Origin: Rhodococcus sp. 14-1411-2a
GTDB lineage: Bacteria > Actinomycetota > Actinomycetes > Mycobacteriales > Mycobacteriaceae
DNA: 64,000 bases
Direction: 5' to 3'
Assembly: GCF_002259485.1 (NCBI RefSeq)
Contig: NZ_NPGA01000017.1
Location: forward strand, 1-64,000
The position numbers and the translations under genes are program-made. This document shows, one piece after another, positions 16,811-25,866 of the stretch. Within the stretch, counting starts at the first letter, position 1. Each line of letters begins with the position of its first letter. The notes under the pieces are model-generated. The model worked only from the letters and a program-made list of their open reading frames with translations. It ran no database searches and was not told the DNA's origin.

Positions 16811-17742
16811 CGAGTCTGCTCGATCGGGCAGCGGTGGTGGCACCCACTCCCGCCGGTGCGAATCGAGGAGTGCGGCGTCCGGTGATGGCAGTGGTGGCTG
16901 TCGGCTCGTTGCTGGCGGTCTGGGAGCTGGTGAAAGTGCTCGTCCCCGAGAACGGGGTGAGTGTCGCCGGAGTGCGGGTGCTGCCGCGCACCGACGACGG
17001 TGCACTACCGCACGTGTGGTCGGTGTTGGCGGCGCTGACCGAGCCCGAGGTGAACGTCGCCGGTGCTCGCAGTGTCGGTGCCGCGATCGTGTCCAGTGGC
17101 CTGTTCACGTTCGGGCTCGCCGTACTCGGGTTCGCGCTGGGGACGGTGGTCGGGCTGTTGCTCGCCGTGACGATGCAACGGTTCGTGTGGGTCGAGCGGT
17201 CCGTGTTGCCGTATGTGATCGTCTCGCAGACGGTTCCGCTGATCGCGTTGGCACCGCTCGTCGCGGGCTGGGGCGGGAAGATCGCCATCGGCGGTTACGC
17301 CTGGCAGCCGTGGATGAGCATCACCGTCATCGCGTCGTATCTCGCATTCTTCCCGGTGGCGGTGGGAATGCTGCGCGGCCTGCGTGCACCCGATCGGGCA
17401 GCACTCGATCTGATGCACAGTTACGCGGCCGGATGGTGGAGCACCCTCGTTCGACTTCGCCTGCCCGCCTCTGTGCCGCATCTGATTCCGGCGCTGCGGC
17501 TGGCTGCAGCCGCAGCCGTGATCGGTGCCGTGGTCGCCGAAATCTCCACCGGAACGACCGGCGGTATCGGTAGGCAGATCATCGTGTTCTCGCAGCAGGC
17601 AACTGGAGATGCGTCCCGCCTGTACGCCGCTGTTCTCGGCGCAGCGGTGCTCGGGTTGGTGGTGACCGCACTGGTATCGCTGCTCGATGTCGCGCTCGGC
17701 CGTTATGCGGGCCGCTCGCCCGGTCGAAAGGATCGGTCATGA
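16807..17742 (+). CDS. ABC transporter permease 1 of pyrimidine-type importer
   Basis: The 311-residue membrane protein has about six to seven hydrophobic segments and the permease loop MLRGLRAPDRAALDLMHSYAA. GTG at 16807 overlaps the preceding stop (GTGA); the frame is open much further upstream but only as an overlap with the oxidoreductase gene. A periplasmic-side loop after the first helix is longer than usual (roughly residues 45-75). It belongs to the NitT/TauT branch that pairs with NMT1-type binding proteins. Confidence 0.88.
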   Translation: MTSLLDRAAVVAPTPAGANRGVRRPVMAVVAVGSLLAVWELVKVLVPENGVSVAGVRVLPRTDDGALPHVWSVLAALTEPEVNVAGARSVGAAIVSSGLFTFGLAVLGFALGTVVGLLLAVTMQRFVWVERSVLPYVIVSQTVPLIALAPLVAGWGGKIAIGGYAWQPWMSITVIASYLAFFPVAVGMLRGLRAPDRAALDLMHSYAAGWWSTLVRLRLPASVPHLIPALRLAAAAAVIGAVVAEISTGTTGGIGRQIIVFSQQATGDASRLYAAVLGAAVLGLVVTALVSLLDVALGRYAGRSPGRKDRS

Positions 17743-18518
17743 CCGAGCATGCGGTACTCGTCGAGGGCGTGGGGAAGACGTTCGACGGGGGAGTGACTGC
17801 GCTGGAGGATGTATCGCTCGCGATCGCCCCCGGTGAATTCGTCTCGCTGATCGGGCCTTCGGGGTGCGGTAAGTCGACGTTGCTCCGCATCGTGGCCGAT
17901 CTCGAGCAACCGACGTCCGGTTCGGTATCGGTGTTCGGCCTGTCCGCTCGCCGAGCCCGCGTCGAACAGAAGTACGGCATCGCCTTTCAACAGGCAGGGC
18001 TGCTCGATTGGCGCACAGTGCAATCGAATGTCGCATTGCCGCTGGAACTGCACAAGGTTCCCAAACGTCAGCGAGCAGAACGGGTTCGCGAGTTGCTGGA
18101 CCTCGTCGGACTCACCGATTTCGCAGAGAAATTTCCCAGTGAGCTGTCCGGTGGGATGCAGCAACGAGTGGCGATCGCACGGGCGCTGGCTCGAACGCCG
18201 GGACTGTTGTTGATGGACGAACCGTTCGGGGCACTGGACGAGATGACCCGCGAGAAGATGCAGAACGACCTACTCCGCATCGCCGAGCAGTCCAGCGCAG
18301 CAGTGGTGTTCGTGACCCATTCGATTCCGGAAGCGGTGTACCTGTCCGATCGGGTGGTTGTCATGTCCCCTCGGCCGGGACGGATCGTCGACACACTCAC
18401 GATCGACAGTTTCGATGCGAACGGGGATCCACGAGAATCGGCGGAGTTCTTCGCGTCCATCACCGCGGTTCGTGACGCATTGCACGGCCGTGCGGTGCGC
18501 AGTGCGGATCTGCGATGA
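17739..18518 (+). CDS. ABC transporter ATPase of pyrimidine-type importer
   Basis: The 259-residue ATPase shows Walker A GPSGCGKST (39-47), the Q-loop in IAFQQAGLLDWRTVQ, the signature LSGGMQQRVAIARAL, Walker B LLLMDEPFGALDEMTR and switch region VFVTHSIPEA. ATG overlaps the stop of permease 1, and its own stop overlaps the start of permease 2. It belongs to the nitrate/sulfonate/thiamin-pyrimidine branch and would power uptake for the surrounding catabolic genes. Confidence 0.92.
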   Translation: MTEHAVLVEGVGKTFDGGVTALEDVSLAIAPGEFVSLIGPSGCGKSTLLRIVADLEQPTSGSVSVFGLSARRARVEQKYGIAFQQAGLLDWRTVQSNVALPLELHKVPKRQRAERVRELLDLVGLTDFAEKFPSELSGGMQQRVAIARALARTPGLLLMDEPFGALDEMTREKMQNDLLRIAEQSSAAVVFVTHSIPEAVYLSDRVVVMSPRPGRIVDTLTIDSFDANGDPRESAEFFASITAVRDALHGRAVRSADLR

Positions 18519-19273
18519 AGCTCTGGCTGCCACCGGTGGTGTTCGGTGCTACGGCACTCGCCCTGTGGCAGTTGCTCACGGTCGTCGCGGGGGTTCCGTC
18601 GTTCCTGCTGCCGTCGCCGAGCGCCATCGCCGAGCAATTCGTGCGCAACCTCGGCAACATCGGATCGGCAAGTCTGGCAACGGGAACCAACGCTCTCGTG
18701 GGGTTGATCGCAGGTTCGGTTCTGGGTCTCCTCGCAGCAATGGCCGCGGTTCGCCTGCGGATCGTCGACGAACTGCTCACCCCGTTGGCGGCGGGTGCCG
18801 CAGCCGTTCCCATCGTCGCTCTTGCGCCGGTGTTCAACTCGATGTTCTCCTCGACCACCGACCTACCGCGGCGACTCGTGGTGACCATCGTCGTGTTCTT
18901 CCCGGTATTCGTCAGTGCGGCAAAAGGACTGCGTCAGGTCTCGGCCGTGCACCACGACCTGATGACGTCGTATGCCGTGGGCGGTTGGCAGTTCACCCGA
19001 ATCGTTCGCCTCCCGTCCGCCGTTCCGCACATCTTCACCGGGTTGCGGGTTGCCGCTCCCAATGCTGTCATTGCTGCCATCATCTGCGAGTACTTCGGTG
19101 GACTGCAGAACGGTTTGGGGTCGCGGATCACCTCCGCCGCGGCGAACACGGCCTACCCCCGGGCGTGGGCCTACGTGATGGGTGCCATCGCAGTCGGTTT
19201 GCTCTTCTTCGTGGTTGTTCTGTTGCTCGAGAAACTCGTGTCCCGGCGTCGTCCCCAGGAAAGATGGATATGA
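18515..19273 (+). CDS. ABC transporter permease 2 of pyrimidine-type importer
   Basis: The 252-residue membrane protein has six hydrophobic segments and the permease loop AAKGLRQVSAVHHDLMTSYAVG. Having two different permease genes means the channel is probably a heterodimer, unlike the riboswitch-led importer earlier in the window, which has one. ATGA overlaps join it to the ATPase gene before and the binding-protein gene after. Confidence 0.88.
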   Translation: MKLWLPPVVFGATALALWQLLTVVAGVPSFLLPSPSAIAEQFVRNLGNIGSASLATGTNALVGLIAGSVLGLLAAMAAVRLRIVDELLTPLAAGAAAVPIVALAPVFNSMFSSTTDLPRRLVVTIVVFFPVFVSAAKGLRQVSAVHHDLMTSYAVGGWQFTRIVRLPSAVPHIFTGLRVAAPNAVIAAIICEYFGGLQNGLGSRITSAAANTAYPRAWAYVMGAIAVGLLFFVVVLLLEKLVSRRRPQERWI

Positions 19274-20406
19274 ACATCACTCGAACCCCCCGACCCCTTC
19301 TCGCCGTCGTCATGGCTCTGGCGGTGGTCGCCTCGGCCTGCAGCACCACAACGACCGACACCGACACCGCGGCCGACGGGAACACCACGATCAAGCTGCA
19401 ACTGCAGTGGTTCAAACAGGGCCAGTTCGCGGGCTACCTCGCCGCCGTCGATCAGGGTTTCTATGCGGAACAGGGGCTGGACGTCGAAATCCTCGACGGT
19501 GGAACGGATATCGTTCCGCAAACCGTGCTCGCACAGGGGCAGGCCGATTACGCCGTCGCGTGGGTACCCAAGGCGCTCGCATCCCGTGAGGCCGGAGCCG
19601 GCATCACCGACGTGGCCCAGATCTATCAGAAGTCGGGCACATTGCAGGTCTCGTTCAAGGATCAGAACATCGCCACACCGGCCGATCTCCAGGGCAAGAC
19701 CGTCGGAAACTGGGGATACGGCAACGAATTCGAGCTGTTCGCCGGTATGACCAAGGCCGGGGTCAGTCCCTCCGACGTGACGTTGGTGCAGCAGCAGTTC
19801 GACATGAACGGCCTTCTGTCCGGAGATATCGCCGCAGCCCAGGCGATGTCCTACAACGAGTACGCCCAGTTGCTCGAGACCGTGAACCCCGCAACCGGTG
19901 CGCTCTACACGGAGGACGATTTCACGTCGCTGAACTGGAACGACGACGGCGTCGCGATGCTGCAGGACGCGATCTGGGCCAATACCGACAAGCTCTCCGA
20001 CGAGGCGTACCGGGAGCAGACCGTCAAATTCTTGGCGGCATCGTTGAAGGGCTGGATATTCTGCCGCGACAACGTCGAGACGTGCCGCGACATCACCGTC
20101 GCTGCGGGCTCGACACTCGGCGCGAGTCATCAGCTGTGGCAGGTCAACGAAGTCAACAAACTGATCTGGCCGTCCGCGGACGGGATCGGAATGATCGACG
20201 AGGCGGCCTGGCGGCAGACGGTCGACATCGCGAAGTCCACCCGGAATGCCGAGGGCTCGACGGTGCTGACGGCCGACCCCGACGCCGAGGCGTACACCAA
20301 CGAGTACGTCACCGAGGCTTTGGATTTGTTGAAGGCCGACGGTGTGGATGTGACCGGAGAGTCGTACGCTCCGATGGAGGTCACACTGGAGGAAGGCGGC
20401 AAGTAG
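19270..20406 (+). CDS. NMT1/THI5-family substrate-binding lipoprotein
   Basis: The 378-residue protein has a lipoprotein signal peptide ending VASAC (Cys24) and then TIKLQLQWFKQGQFAGYLAA, the NMT1-family start. The Cys-containing WIFCRDNVETCRD is an unusual internal insertion with two cysteines that could form a disulfide. ATG at 19270 gives an ATGA overlap and correct spacing from AGGAAAG; ATG 19264 would leave no spacer. Operon context suggests uracil, thymine, a dihydropyrimidine or a hydantoin as ligand. Confidence 0.88.
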   Translation: MNITRTPRPLLAVVMALAVVASACSTTTTDTDTAADGNTTIKLQLQWFKQGQFAGYLAAVDQGFYAEQGLDVEILDGGTDIVPQTVLAQGQADYAVAWVPKALASREAGAGITDVAQIYQKSGTLQVSFKDQNIATPADLQGKTVGNWGYGNEFELFAGMTKAGVSPSDVTLVQQQFDMNGLLSGDIAAAQAMSYNEYAQLLETVNPATGALYTEDDFTSLNWNDDGVAMLQDAIWANTDKLSDEAYREQTVKFLAASLKGWIFCRDNVETCRDITVAAGSTLGASHQLWQVNEVNKLIWPSADGIGMIDEAAWRQTVDIAKSTRNAEGSTVLTADPDAEAYTNEYVTEALDLLKADGVDVTGESYAPMEVTLEEGGK

Positions 20407-21717
20407 ATGGATCACGTGTTCTACTCCTGGTCGGCGCAGGCCGAACTGAATCCGATCACCGTCGAGGGTGCGGAGGGATCGTGGTTCTGGGACGACAAGG
20501 GCAAGCGATACCTGGACTTCTCGTCACAGTTGGTCAACGTCAACCTCGGGCATCAGCACCCTGACGTCGTTGCCGCCATCGTCGAACAGGCCCAGGTTCT
20601 GACGACCATTTCTCCGACCGTGGCCAACAACAAACGCAGTGAACTCGCGGCATTGATCGCCGAACGTGCGCCGGGTGATCTCGATCGAGTGTTCTTCACG
20701 ACCGGTGGCGCAGAAGCCGTCGAGCACGCGGTGCGGCTGGCCCGACAGCACACCGGGCGCACGAAGATGCTTGCCGCGTACCGCTCGTACCACGGTGGAA
20801 CCGGAGTTGCGATCGGTCTCACCGGTGAGCCGAGGCGTTGGGGCACCGAACCCACCAACGTCGACGTCGTCCGGTTCTTCGGGCCGTATCCCTACCGGTC
20901 ACCCTGGGGGACAACGACTCCCGAGGACGAAACGGCCGCAGCACTGGCACACCTCGAACAGGTCATCGTGCTCGAGGGTGCGCAGAACATCGCCGGACTG
21001 ATCCTCGAATCGGTCATCGGCACCAACGGTGTGCTGATCCCGCCGCCCGGATATCTGGCCGGCGTTCGGGCGCTGTGCGACAAGTACGGAATCGTCTACA
21101 TCGCCGACGAAGTGATGGTCGGGTTCGGGCGAATCGGCGAATGGTTCGCATGCCAGGCCTGGGATGTGACACCGGATCTGATCACGTTCGCCAAGGGCGT
21201 CAACTCCGGGTACGTGCCTCTGGGCGGGGTGGTCATCTCGGAGAAGATCGCCTCGCAGTTCGATCACAAGCCCTATCCCGGCGGGTTGACCTACTCCGGT
21301 CACGTGCTCGGGTGCGCCGCCGGCGTGGCATCCATCGGAGTGTTCGAGCGCGACAAGATTCTTCCGCACGTGCGTCACGTCGGGGAGGACGTACTCGGGG
21401 CGGGCCTGTCGAAGCTGGCCGAATCTCATCCGAGCGTGGGCGAGGTGCGCGGTAAGGGATTCTTCTGGGCCGTCGAATTGGTCAAGGACGGCCAGACCAG
21501 GGAACCGTTGGTGCCGTTCGCTGCGTCGGGCAAGGACGCGGCGGCCATGGGCACGGTGACCGCCGCGGCAAAGTCGCGTGGGTTGTGGCCGTTCGTGGCA
21601 GGTAACCGTCTGCAGATCGCACCCCCGCTGACGACCTCGGAGGACGAGATTCGTCAGGGACTGGAAATCCTCGACGAGGTGCTGACGGTCGCGGACGGGT
21701 TCACCGTCGACGGGTGA
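20407..21717 (+). CDS. class III aminotransferase, probably beta-alanine:pyruvate type
   Basis: The 436-residue PLP enzyme has the pyridoxal-binding TTGGAEAVEHAVRLAR, Asp234 in YIADEVMVGFGR and the Schiff-base Lys263 in FAKGVNSGYVPLGG. Family members move the amino group of omega-amino acids such as beta-alanine to pyruvate or 2-oxoglutarate. It starts directly after the binding-protein stop and would use the beta-alanine or 3-aminoisobutyrate released by the ureidopropionase, giving malonate or methylmalonate semialdehyde. mmsA at 44800 could oxidise these products. Its stop abuts the stop of the convergent flavoprotein gene with no intervening base. Confidence 0.9.
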   Translation: MDHVFYSWSAQAELNPITVEGAEGSWFWDDKGKRYLDFSSQLVNVNLGHQHPDVVAAIVEQAQVLTTISPTVANNKRSELAALIAERAPGDLDRVFFTTGGAEAVEHAVRLARQHTGRTKMLAAYRSYHGGTGVAIGLTGEPRRWGTEPTNVDVVRFFGPYPYRSPWGTTTPEDETAAALAHLEQVIVLEGAQNIAGLILESVIGTNGVLIPPPGYLAGVRALCDKYGIVYIADEVMVGFGRIGEWFACQAWDVTPDLITFAKGVNSGYVPLGGVVISEKIASQFDHKPYPGGLTYSGHVLGCAAGVASIGVFERDKILPHVRHVGEDVLGAGLSKLAESHPSVGEVRGKGFFWAVELVKDGQTREPLVPFAASGKDAAAMGTVTAAAKSRGLWPFVAGNRLQIAPPLTTSEDEIRQGLEILDEVLTVADGFTVDG

Positions 21718-23100
21718 TCACAGCACCGCACCGGGGTTGAGGATGCCCGCCGGATCGAGGGCAGTCTTGATCCTGCGGGTCAGCTCCATGACGTCCTCAC
21801 CGACCTGATCGGGCAGCCAGGCCTTCTTGAGGCGACCGACACCGTGTTCACCGGTGATGGTGCCGCCCAACGAAATTGCCAGATCCATGATCGCGCCGAA
21901 GGCGATGTTGGCGCGCCGTGTCATGTCGGCGTCCTCGGGGTCGAAGACGATCAGGGGGTGGGTGTTGCCGTCGCCGGCGTGGGCGATGACCGCCACCAGC
22001 ACGTCGTATTTCGTGGACAGCTCGGCGATTCCGTCGACGAGGGCCGGAAGTGCGGGCAGTGGAACCCCGACGTCCTCGAGCAGCAGGCTGCCGAGTCGCT
22101 CGACCGCGGGAATGGCGAATCGCCGTGCGGCAGCGAAGGCCTCACCCTCGTCGGGGTCGTCGGTGGTGAAGACATCCGATGCGCCGGCCTCGGTGCACGC
22201 GGCCGCCATGATCTCGATCTCGCGACCTCGGTCGGCACCGGGGGAGTCGGACCGAGCAATGAGCATCGCTGCCGCCTCGCGATCGAGTCCCATGTTCATG
22301 GCATCTTCGACGGCACCGATGGACGCGCGGTCCATGAACTCGAGCATCGACGGCCTCAAGTTCCGGGTGATGGCCAGAATTGCGGCGGTCGCGTCGTGTA
22401 CCGACGCGAACGACGCGACCACCGTACTGGCGGGAGGTTGCGCCGGGATCAGTCGAAGAGTGATCTCGGTGATGATGCCCAGCGTGCCCTCGGAGCCGAC
22501 GAACAGCTTCGCAAGGGACAGGCCCGCAACGTCTTTCAGGCGTGGCCCACCCAGTCGGACGGCGGTACCGTCGGCCAGGACGACCTCGAGACCGAGAACG
22601 TAATCGGTGGTGACGCCGTACTTCACACAGCACAGGCCGCCCGCATTGGTGGCCGCATTGCCTCCGATGGAACACATCTCGAACGAGGACGGGTCCGGTG
22701 GGTACCAGAGGCCGTGCTCTGCGACGGCCTTCTTGACCTCGACGTTGAGCAGCCCGGGTTGTACGACGGCGATGCGGGTCACCGGGTCGACGGTGATCTC
22801 GCGCATCAACTCGGTGGTGAGCACGATTCCGCCGTCCACGGCGGTGGCTCCACCGGACAAACCCGATCCGGCGCCGCGTGGGACGACCGCCACGTTGTGC
22901 TCGGTGGCCCACCGCATGACGGCGCGAACGTCCTCGGTGGACTGTGCGCGCACGACGGCCAGTGGGGTGCCGGCGTCGGGATCCTTCGCCCAGTCGCGGC
23001 GGTAGCCCTCGGTGATGTCCGGGTCGGTGACCACCGCGCCGGGTGACAGCAGGGATTCGAGCTCGCTCAGGCGGGCATCTGTATCGGTCGTCACCGACAT
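21718..23100 (-). CDS. FAD-linked oxidase, glycolate oxidase GlcD / D-lactate dehydrogenase type
   Basis: The 460-residue protein has an N-terminal PCMH-type FAD domain (AVVRAQSTEDVRAVMRWA, PRGAGSGLSGGATAVDG near 48-90, then GGNAATNAGGLCCVKYG). Its C-terminal FAD-linked oxidase domain has metal-binding HAGDGNTHP and a final GEHGVGRLKKAWL. It should oxidise a 2-hydroxy acid, and the electron acceptor is unknown. No iron-sulfur GlcF gene is adjacent. It converges on the pyrimidine operon, so a functional link is possible but not shown. Confidence 0.9.
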   Translation of the reverse strand: MSVTTDTDARLSELESLLSPGAVVTDPDITEGYRRDWAKDPDAGTPLAVVRAQSTEDVRAVMRWATEHNVAVVPRGAGSGLSGGATAVDGGIVLTTELMREITVDPVTRIAVVQPGLLNVEVKKAVAEHGLWYPPDPSSFEMCSIGGNAATNAGGLCCVKYGVTTDYVLGLEVVLADGTAVRLGGPRLKDVAGLSLAKLFVGSEGTLGIITEITLRLIPAQPPASTVVASFASVHDATAAILAITRNLRPSMLEFMDRASIGAVEDAMNMGLDREAAAMLIARSDSPGADRGREIEIMAAACTEAGASDVFTTDDPDEGEAFAAARRFAIPAVERLGSLLLEDVGVPLPALPALVDGIAELSTKYDVLVAVIAHAGDGNTHPLIVFDPEDADMTRRANIAFGAIMDLAISLGGTITGEHGVGRLKKAWLPDQVGEDVMELTRRIKTALDPAGILNPGAVL

Positions 23101-23190
23101 CTCGGTCTCCTCACATCGAAATTGTGACCGTCGCCACTCGAGTGTGTCACGGCCGCGTGTGCGGTGGAGTCGGGGCCGGTCGGCGCTCGG

Positions 23191-23727
23191 TCACTGATTG
23201 CGTTGCAGCGTCAGTTCTGCGAGTTCGGTGGCGGCGGCGCACGGGTCGGCCGGACTGGCGCCTCGGTACTGCACCCACCAAGTGATGACACCCGAGTACG
23301 CCGCGCTGATTCCGCACGACGACGGATCGTCCGGCCGTCGTGACAGGAACGCCGTGGTGCCGGCAACGGTGACGTCTTCGGTCGCGTAGCCGAGCCGATC
23401 GGCCAGGTCTCGCTCGCGCGAGAGTGCATCGTTCTCGAACCAGGCGAAAGTCACATCGATGAGTCCGCCGCCGCCGATGCCGGTCCACATGCACACTGCA
23501 CCGTAGAAGTACTGCTCGACGAGGTCGGCACCCACTGTTTCGGCGATGGTGGGATCAGGGACGGCGATGCACTCCCCGAGCAGCTTGTCGAACTGTCCGC
23601 TGCCGCCGGATCGAGCGGGCACGGCCGTACCGGTCACGGTGGTGGTGCATCCGGTACCGACGGCCGCAGTGACGAGGACAGCGGCGAGGACGCGGCGGGT
23701 GGAATCGGCGGAGCGGAATGTCGACAT
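23191..23727 (-). CDS. DUF3558-type lipoprotein
   Basis: The 178-residue protein has a lipoprotein signal peptide ending GTGC (Cys27) and the DUF3558 pattern: an N-terminal LLGECIAVPD, a central CMWTGIGGGGLIDVTFAWFEN and a C-terminal DPCAAATELAELTL. DUF3558 lipoproteins are common in mycobacteria and rhodococci and have no known biochemical role. It lies four bases after a homologous gene, so the two form a tandem pair on the minus strand. Confidence 0.82.
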   Translation of the reverse strand: MSTFRSADSTRRVLAAVLVTAAVGTGCTTTVTGTAVPARSGGSGQFDKLLGECIAVPDPTIAETVGADLVEQYFYGAVCMWTGIGGGGLIDVTFAWFENDALSRERDLADRLGYATEDVTVAGTTAFLSRRPDDPSSCGISAAYSGVITWWVQYRGASPADPCAAATELAELTLQRNQ

Positions 23728-23731
23728 CAGG

Positions 23732-24247
23732 CTACTTCGCCTTCGAGATCGTGGTTCTGGCCAGATCCTCGACGACGTCGCAGGAATCGCGGGGGCCGTC
23801 GACCACGAAGTTGACGGACCAGTGCACGAAGCCGTCCCCGTTCTCGACTCCGGCCTCGCACGACGCTCCCGACGCCGCGGCGGTGAATCCAGGGTGACCG
23901 TCCACATCGATGCGCTCGATGGTGCGACCGACGGCCTCGGCCACGGAACTCTCTCGGTCGATGGGGCTGCCGCGGTACCAGGTGAACATCGCGTACGCGC
24001 CGCTCGCGGATTCCCAGCGGCAACGAATGGCGTTCTCGGACACCGCCGTCAGGTCGGATACGGCCGTGAGTTCCTGCACTTCTGCGTCGTCCATCGAGCC
24101 GCATTCACCGACGAAGAGTTCTTCGGTGATGGGTCGGTCGGCCGTCTCGGACGTATCCGGACCGGCCTCGGTGGCCGGCGTGTTCGAGCATCCGACCAGC
24201 CCGCACGCGACCGCAGCGATCAAGGCTGCAACGGCTCGAGTGCGCAC
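23732..24247 (-). CDS. DUF3558-type lipoprotein, second copy
   Basis: This 171-residue protein has the signal peptide MRTRAVAALIAAVACGLVGC (Cys20). It aligns with its downstream neighbour in the key segments: LFVGECGSMDD, CRWESASGAYAMFTWYRG, DSCDVVEDLARTTI. GTG at 24247 is chosen because it gives a perfect lipoprotein signal; the open frame continues far upstream without one. The pair most likely arose by tandem duplication and later divergence. Function is unknown. Confidence 0.8.
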   Translation of the reverse strand: MRTRAVAALIAAVACGLVGCSNTPATEAGPDTSETADRPITEELFVGECGSMDDAEVQELTAVSDLTAVSENAIRCRWESASGAYAMFTWYRGSPIDRESSVAEAVGRTIERIDVDGHPGFTAAASGASCEAGVENGDGFVHWSVNFVVDGPRDSCDVVEDLARTTISKAK

Positions 24248-24439
24248 GAACGCGGACTTTACCCACCCTGTCGGGGAGAGGGAGAGCGTTTGACCGAAGT
24301 GAGTCACATCAGTAACACCAGCCTCAGGCGTTACCAGATCGATGCGTCGTCGACACGTAAATTTGTAGTTCGCCACGCTAGCGTCCAGCGCAGCGAACCT
24401 CGCACTCCACGCGGTGCGAGTCGACAAGGAGGCTGCACC

Positions 24440-24751
24440 ATGATCGATCCCGGAAGTGACTCCTGGAACTACGTGGCCGCGATGTTCTCGTACGAATTTC
24501 TCGGGGGCGGAATCGAATACGACACCATCGAGCGCATTCACCGAGGCGAGATCGACGAGTGGGTTCAGGCGCTGACACAGTCCGGGCTCTTCGATCGAGC
24601 AGCCATCGCGCAAATTGCCGACTCGTGGCATCAGGCCCCTCGCCAGTTGTTCGACATGCTGGTGCTCGACGCGGACGAAATGACCGCCAGACGGTGCTCG
24701 CTGGCGTGGTCCTCGCTGGACCGACTCGCTCCACTTGCTCGCCTGGGCTGA
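24440..24751 (+). CDS. small orphan protein, copy A of a paralogous pair
   Basis: The 103-residue protein has ATG eight bases after AAGGAGG, a near-ideal ribosome site. Residues about 40-87 (EWVQALTQSGLFDRA, then SWHQAP, LFDMLVLDADEMTARR) align with a protein at 30322-30645. Shared positions include EW, ALT-SGLF, W, P, ML, DE and R, about 20 identities in 46. There is no signal peptide or membrane segment, and it appears helical. I do not recognise a named family. It converges on the peptidase E gene. Confidence 0.7.
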   Translation: MIDPGSDSWNYVAAMFSYEFLGGGIEYDTIERIHRGEIDEWVQALTQSGLFDRAAIAQIADSWHQAPRQLFDMLVLDADEMTARRCSLAWSSLDRLAPLARLG

Positions 24752-24775
24752 AGACTCGCCCGGGCCGAAGGACGG

Positions 24776-25420
24776 TCAACTACCGAGCACACGCGTTCCC
24801 GACGCATCGACGACGATGGCCTGTTCGTCGGTCAACCCACGGCAGTCGATGCCGTCCCTGCGCAGGCGCTGCATCGTTGCATGCCCCGAATCGTTCTCGT
24901 CCAGAACGGAATTCAGGTGCGGGACGATCGAGAAACCGACCAGGCCCAGTCCGGTCCACACCGGATCGACACCTGTCGCGGGCCGAACCTCGCCGGGGTC
25001 GTCCGCGTCCTCGACGCCGATCAACGACGGTGCGGCAACACACGCGCCCGCGCTGTATCCGCCGTACACGATCGATCCTCGCCGAACACGCTCGGCGATG
25101 ACCTCGTCTGCGCCCGAGCGGGCGAGCTGAGCGCGCAGGACGAACGTGTTGCCCCCGCGCACCCACACCGCGCCGAAGTCGTCGAGGGCGCGCTCGAGAG
25201 CAGCGGACCGACCCACGTACTCGCGCAGATCCAGCTCGGCAGGCCGATACCCGAGCGCCCGCAGCGGAACGAACTCGCTTGTGAGCGAGGATTCGCGAGC
25301 GGCGCGCGGCCACGCGTCCGATGCGTTCGCAATCACGGCGAGATCGGACGGTGGGCCGGTGAGGTCGACGAAAGCCTCGGAGTGGCCACCGAATCGATAC
25401 GACGACAGGAACAGCTTCAT
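24776..25420 (-). CDS. peptidase E-like serine peptidase (family S51)
   Basis: The 214-residue protein shows the S51 nucleophile elbow GGYSAGACV (Ser123), preceded by AVWVRGGNTFVLRAQL and followed by GFSIVPHLNS (His168). E. coli PepE cleaves Asp-X dipeptides. Related S51 proteins include cyanophycinase, but its length and simple layout fit the dipeptidase. ATG at 25420 overlaps the stop of the HIT gene (ATGA), so the two are co-translated. Confidence 0.85.
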   Translation of the reverse strand: MKLFLSSYRFGGHSEAFVDLTGPPSDLAVIANASDAWPRAARESSLTSEFVPLRALGYRPAELDLREYVGRSAALERALDDFGAVWVRGGNTFVLRAQLARSGADEVIAERVRRGSIVYGGYSAGACVAAPSLIGVEDADDPGEVRPATGVDPVWTGLGLVGFSIVPHLNSVLDENDSGHATMQRLRRDGIDCRGLTDEQAIVVDASGTRVLGS

Positions 25421-25866
25421 GCTGTCGGATCGCCATCGAGCCGGGCCAACCCGACACGAACGGCGTCTGCGACACGCTCGGGCTCACTCAGACGACGTGT
25501 CACGAAGCCGGCCGCGAACCGGAAGCGGTCCCGGTGCCAACGAGGCACCACGTGCAGATGCAGGTGGAAGACCGTCTGAAATGCGGCCTTACCGTCGTTG
25601 ATCACGAGATTGGCTCCGTCGGCGCGCAGGTCCGAGTGCCGGACCGCGCGCGCCAGCGTGTGCCCGACGCGAAACACGTCTGCGGCCGCGTCCGGGTGGG
25701 TCGCGTTCAGATCGGTGGCGTGCTCGCGCGGAACGACGAGCAGGTGGCCGCGAGTGACCGGCCGGATGTCGAGAAACGCGACGGCATGGTCGTTCTCGAA
25801 CACGCGGTGCGCGGGAGCGTCACCCGCGACGATGGCACAGAAGATGCAAGGTTCCACGGTTGTCAC
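25417..25866 (-). CDS. HIT-family nucleotide-binding hydrolase
   Basis: The 149-residue protein has the histidine triad in FHLHLHVVPRW (His101, His103, His105), the N-terminal CIFCAI motif whose cysteines may bind zinc, and RGHLLVVPREH. HIT enzymes hydrolyse nucleoside phosphoramidates or dinucleoside polyphosphates. The start is GTG at 25866, with no clear Shine-Dalgarno site. It is the first gene of a two-gene unit with the S51 peptidase. Confidence 0.92.
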   Translation of the reverse strand: MTTVEPCIFCAIVAGDAPAHRVFENDHAVAFLDIRPVTRGHLLVVPREHATDLNATHPDAAADVFRVGHTLARAVRHSDLRADGANLVINDGKAAFQTVFHLHLHVVPRWHRDRFRFAAGFVTRRLSEPERVADAVRVGLARLDGDPTA

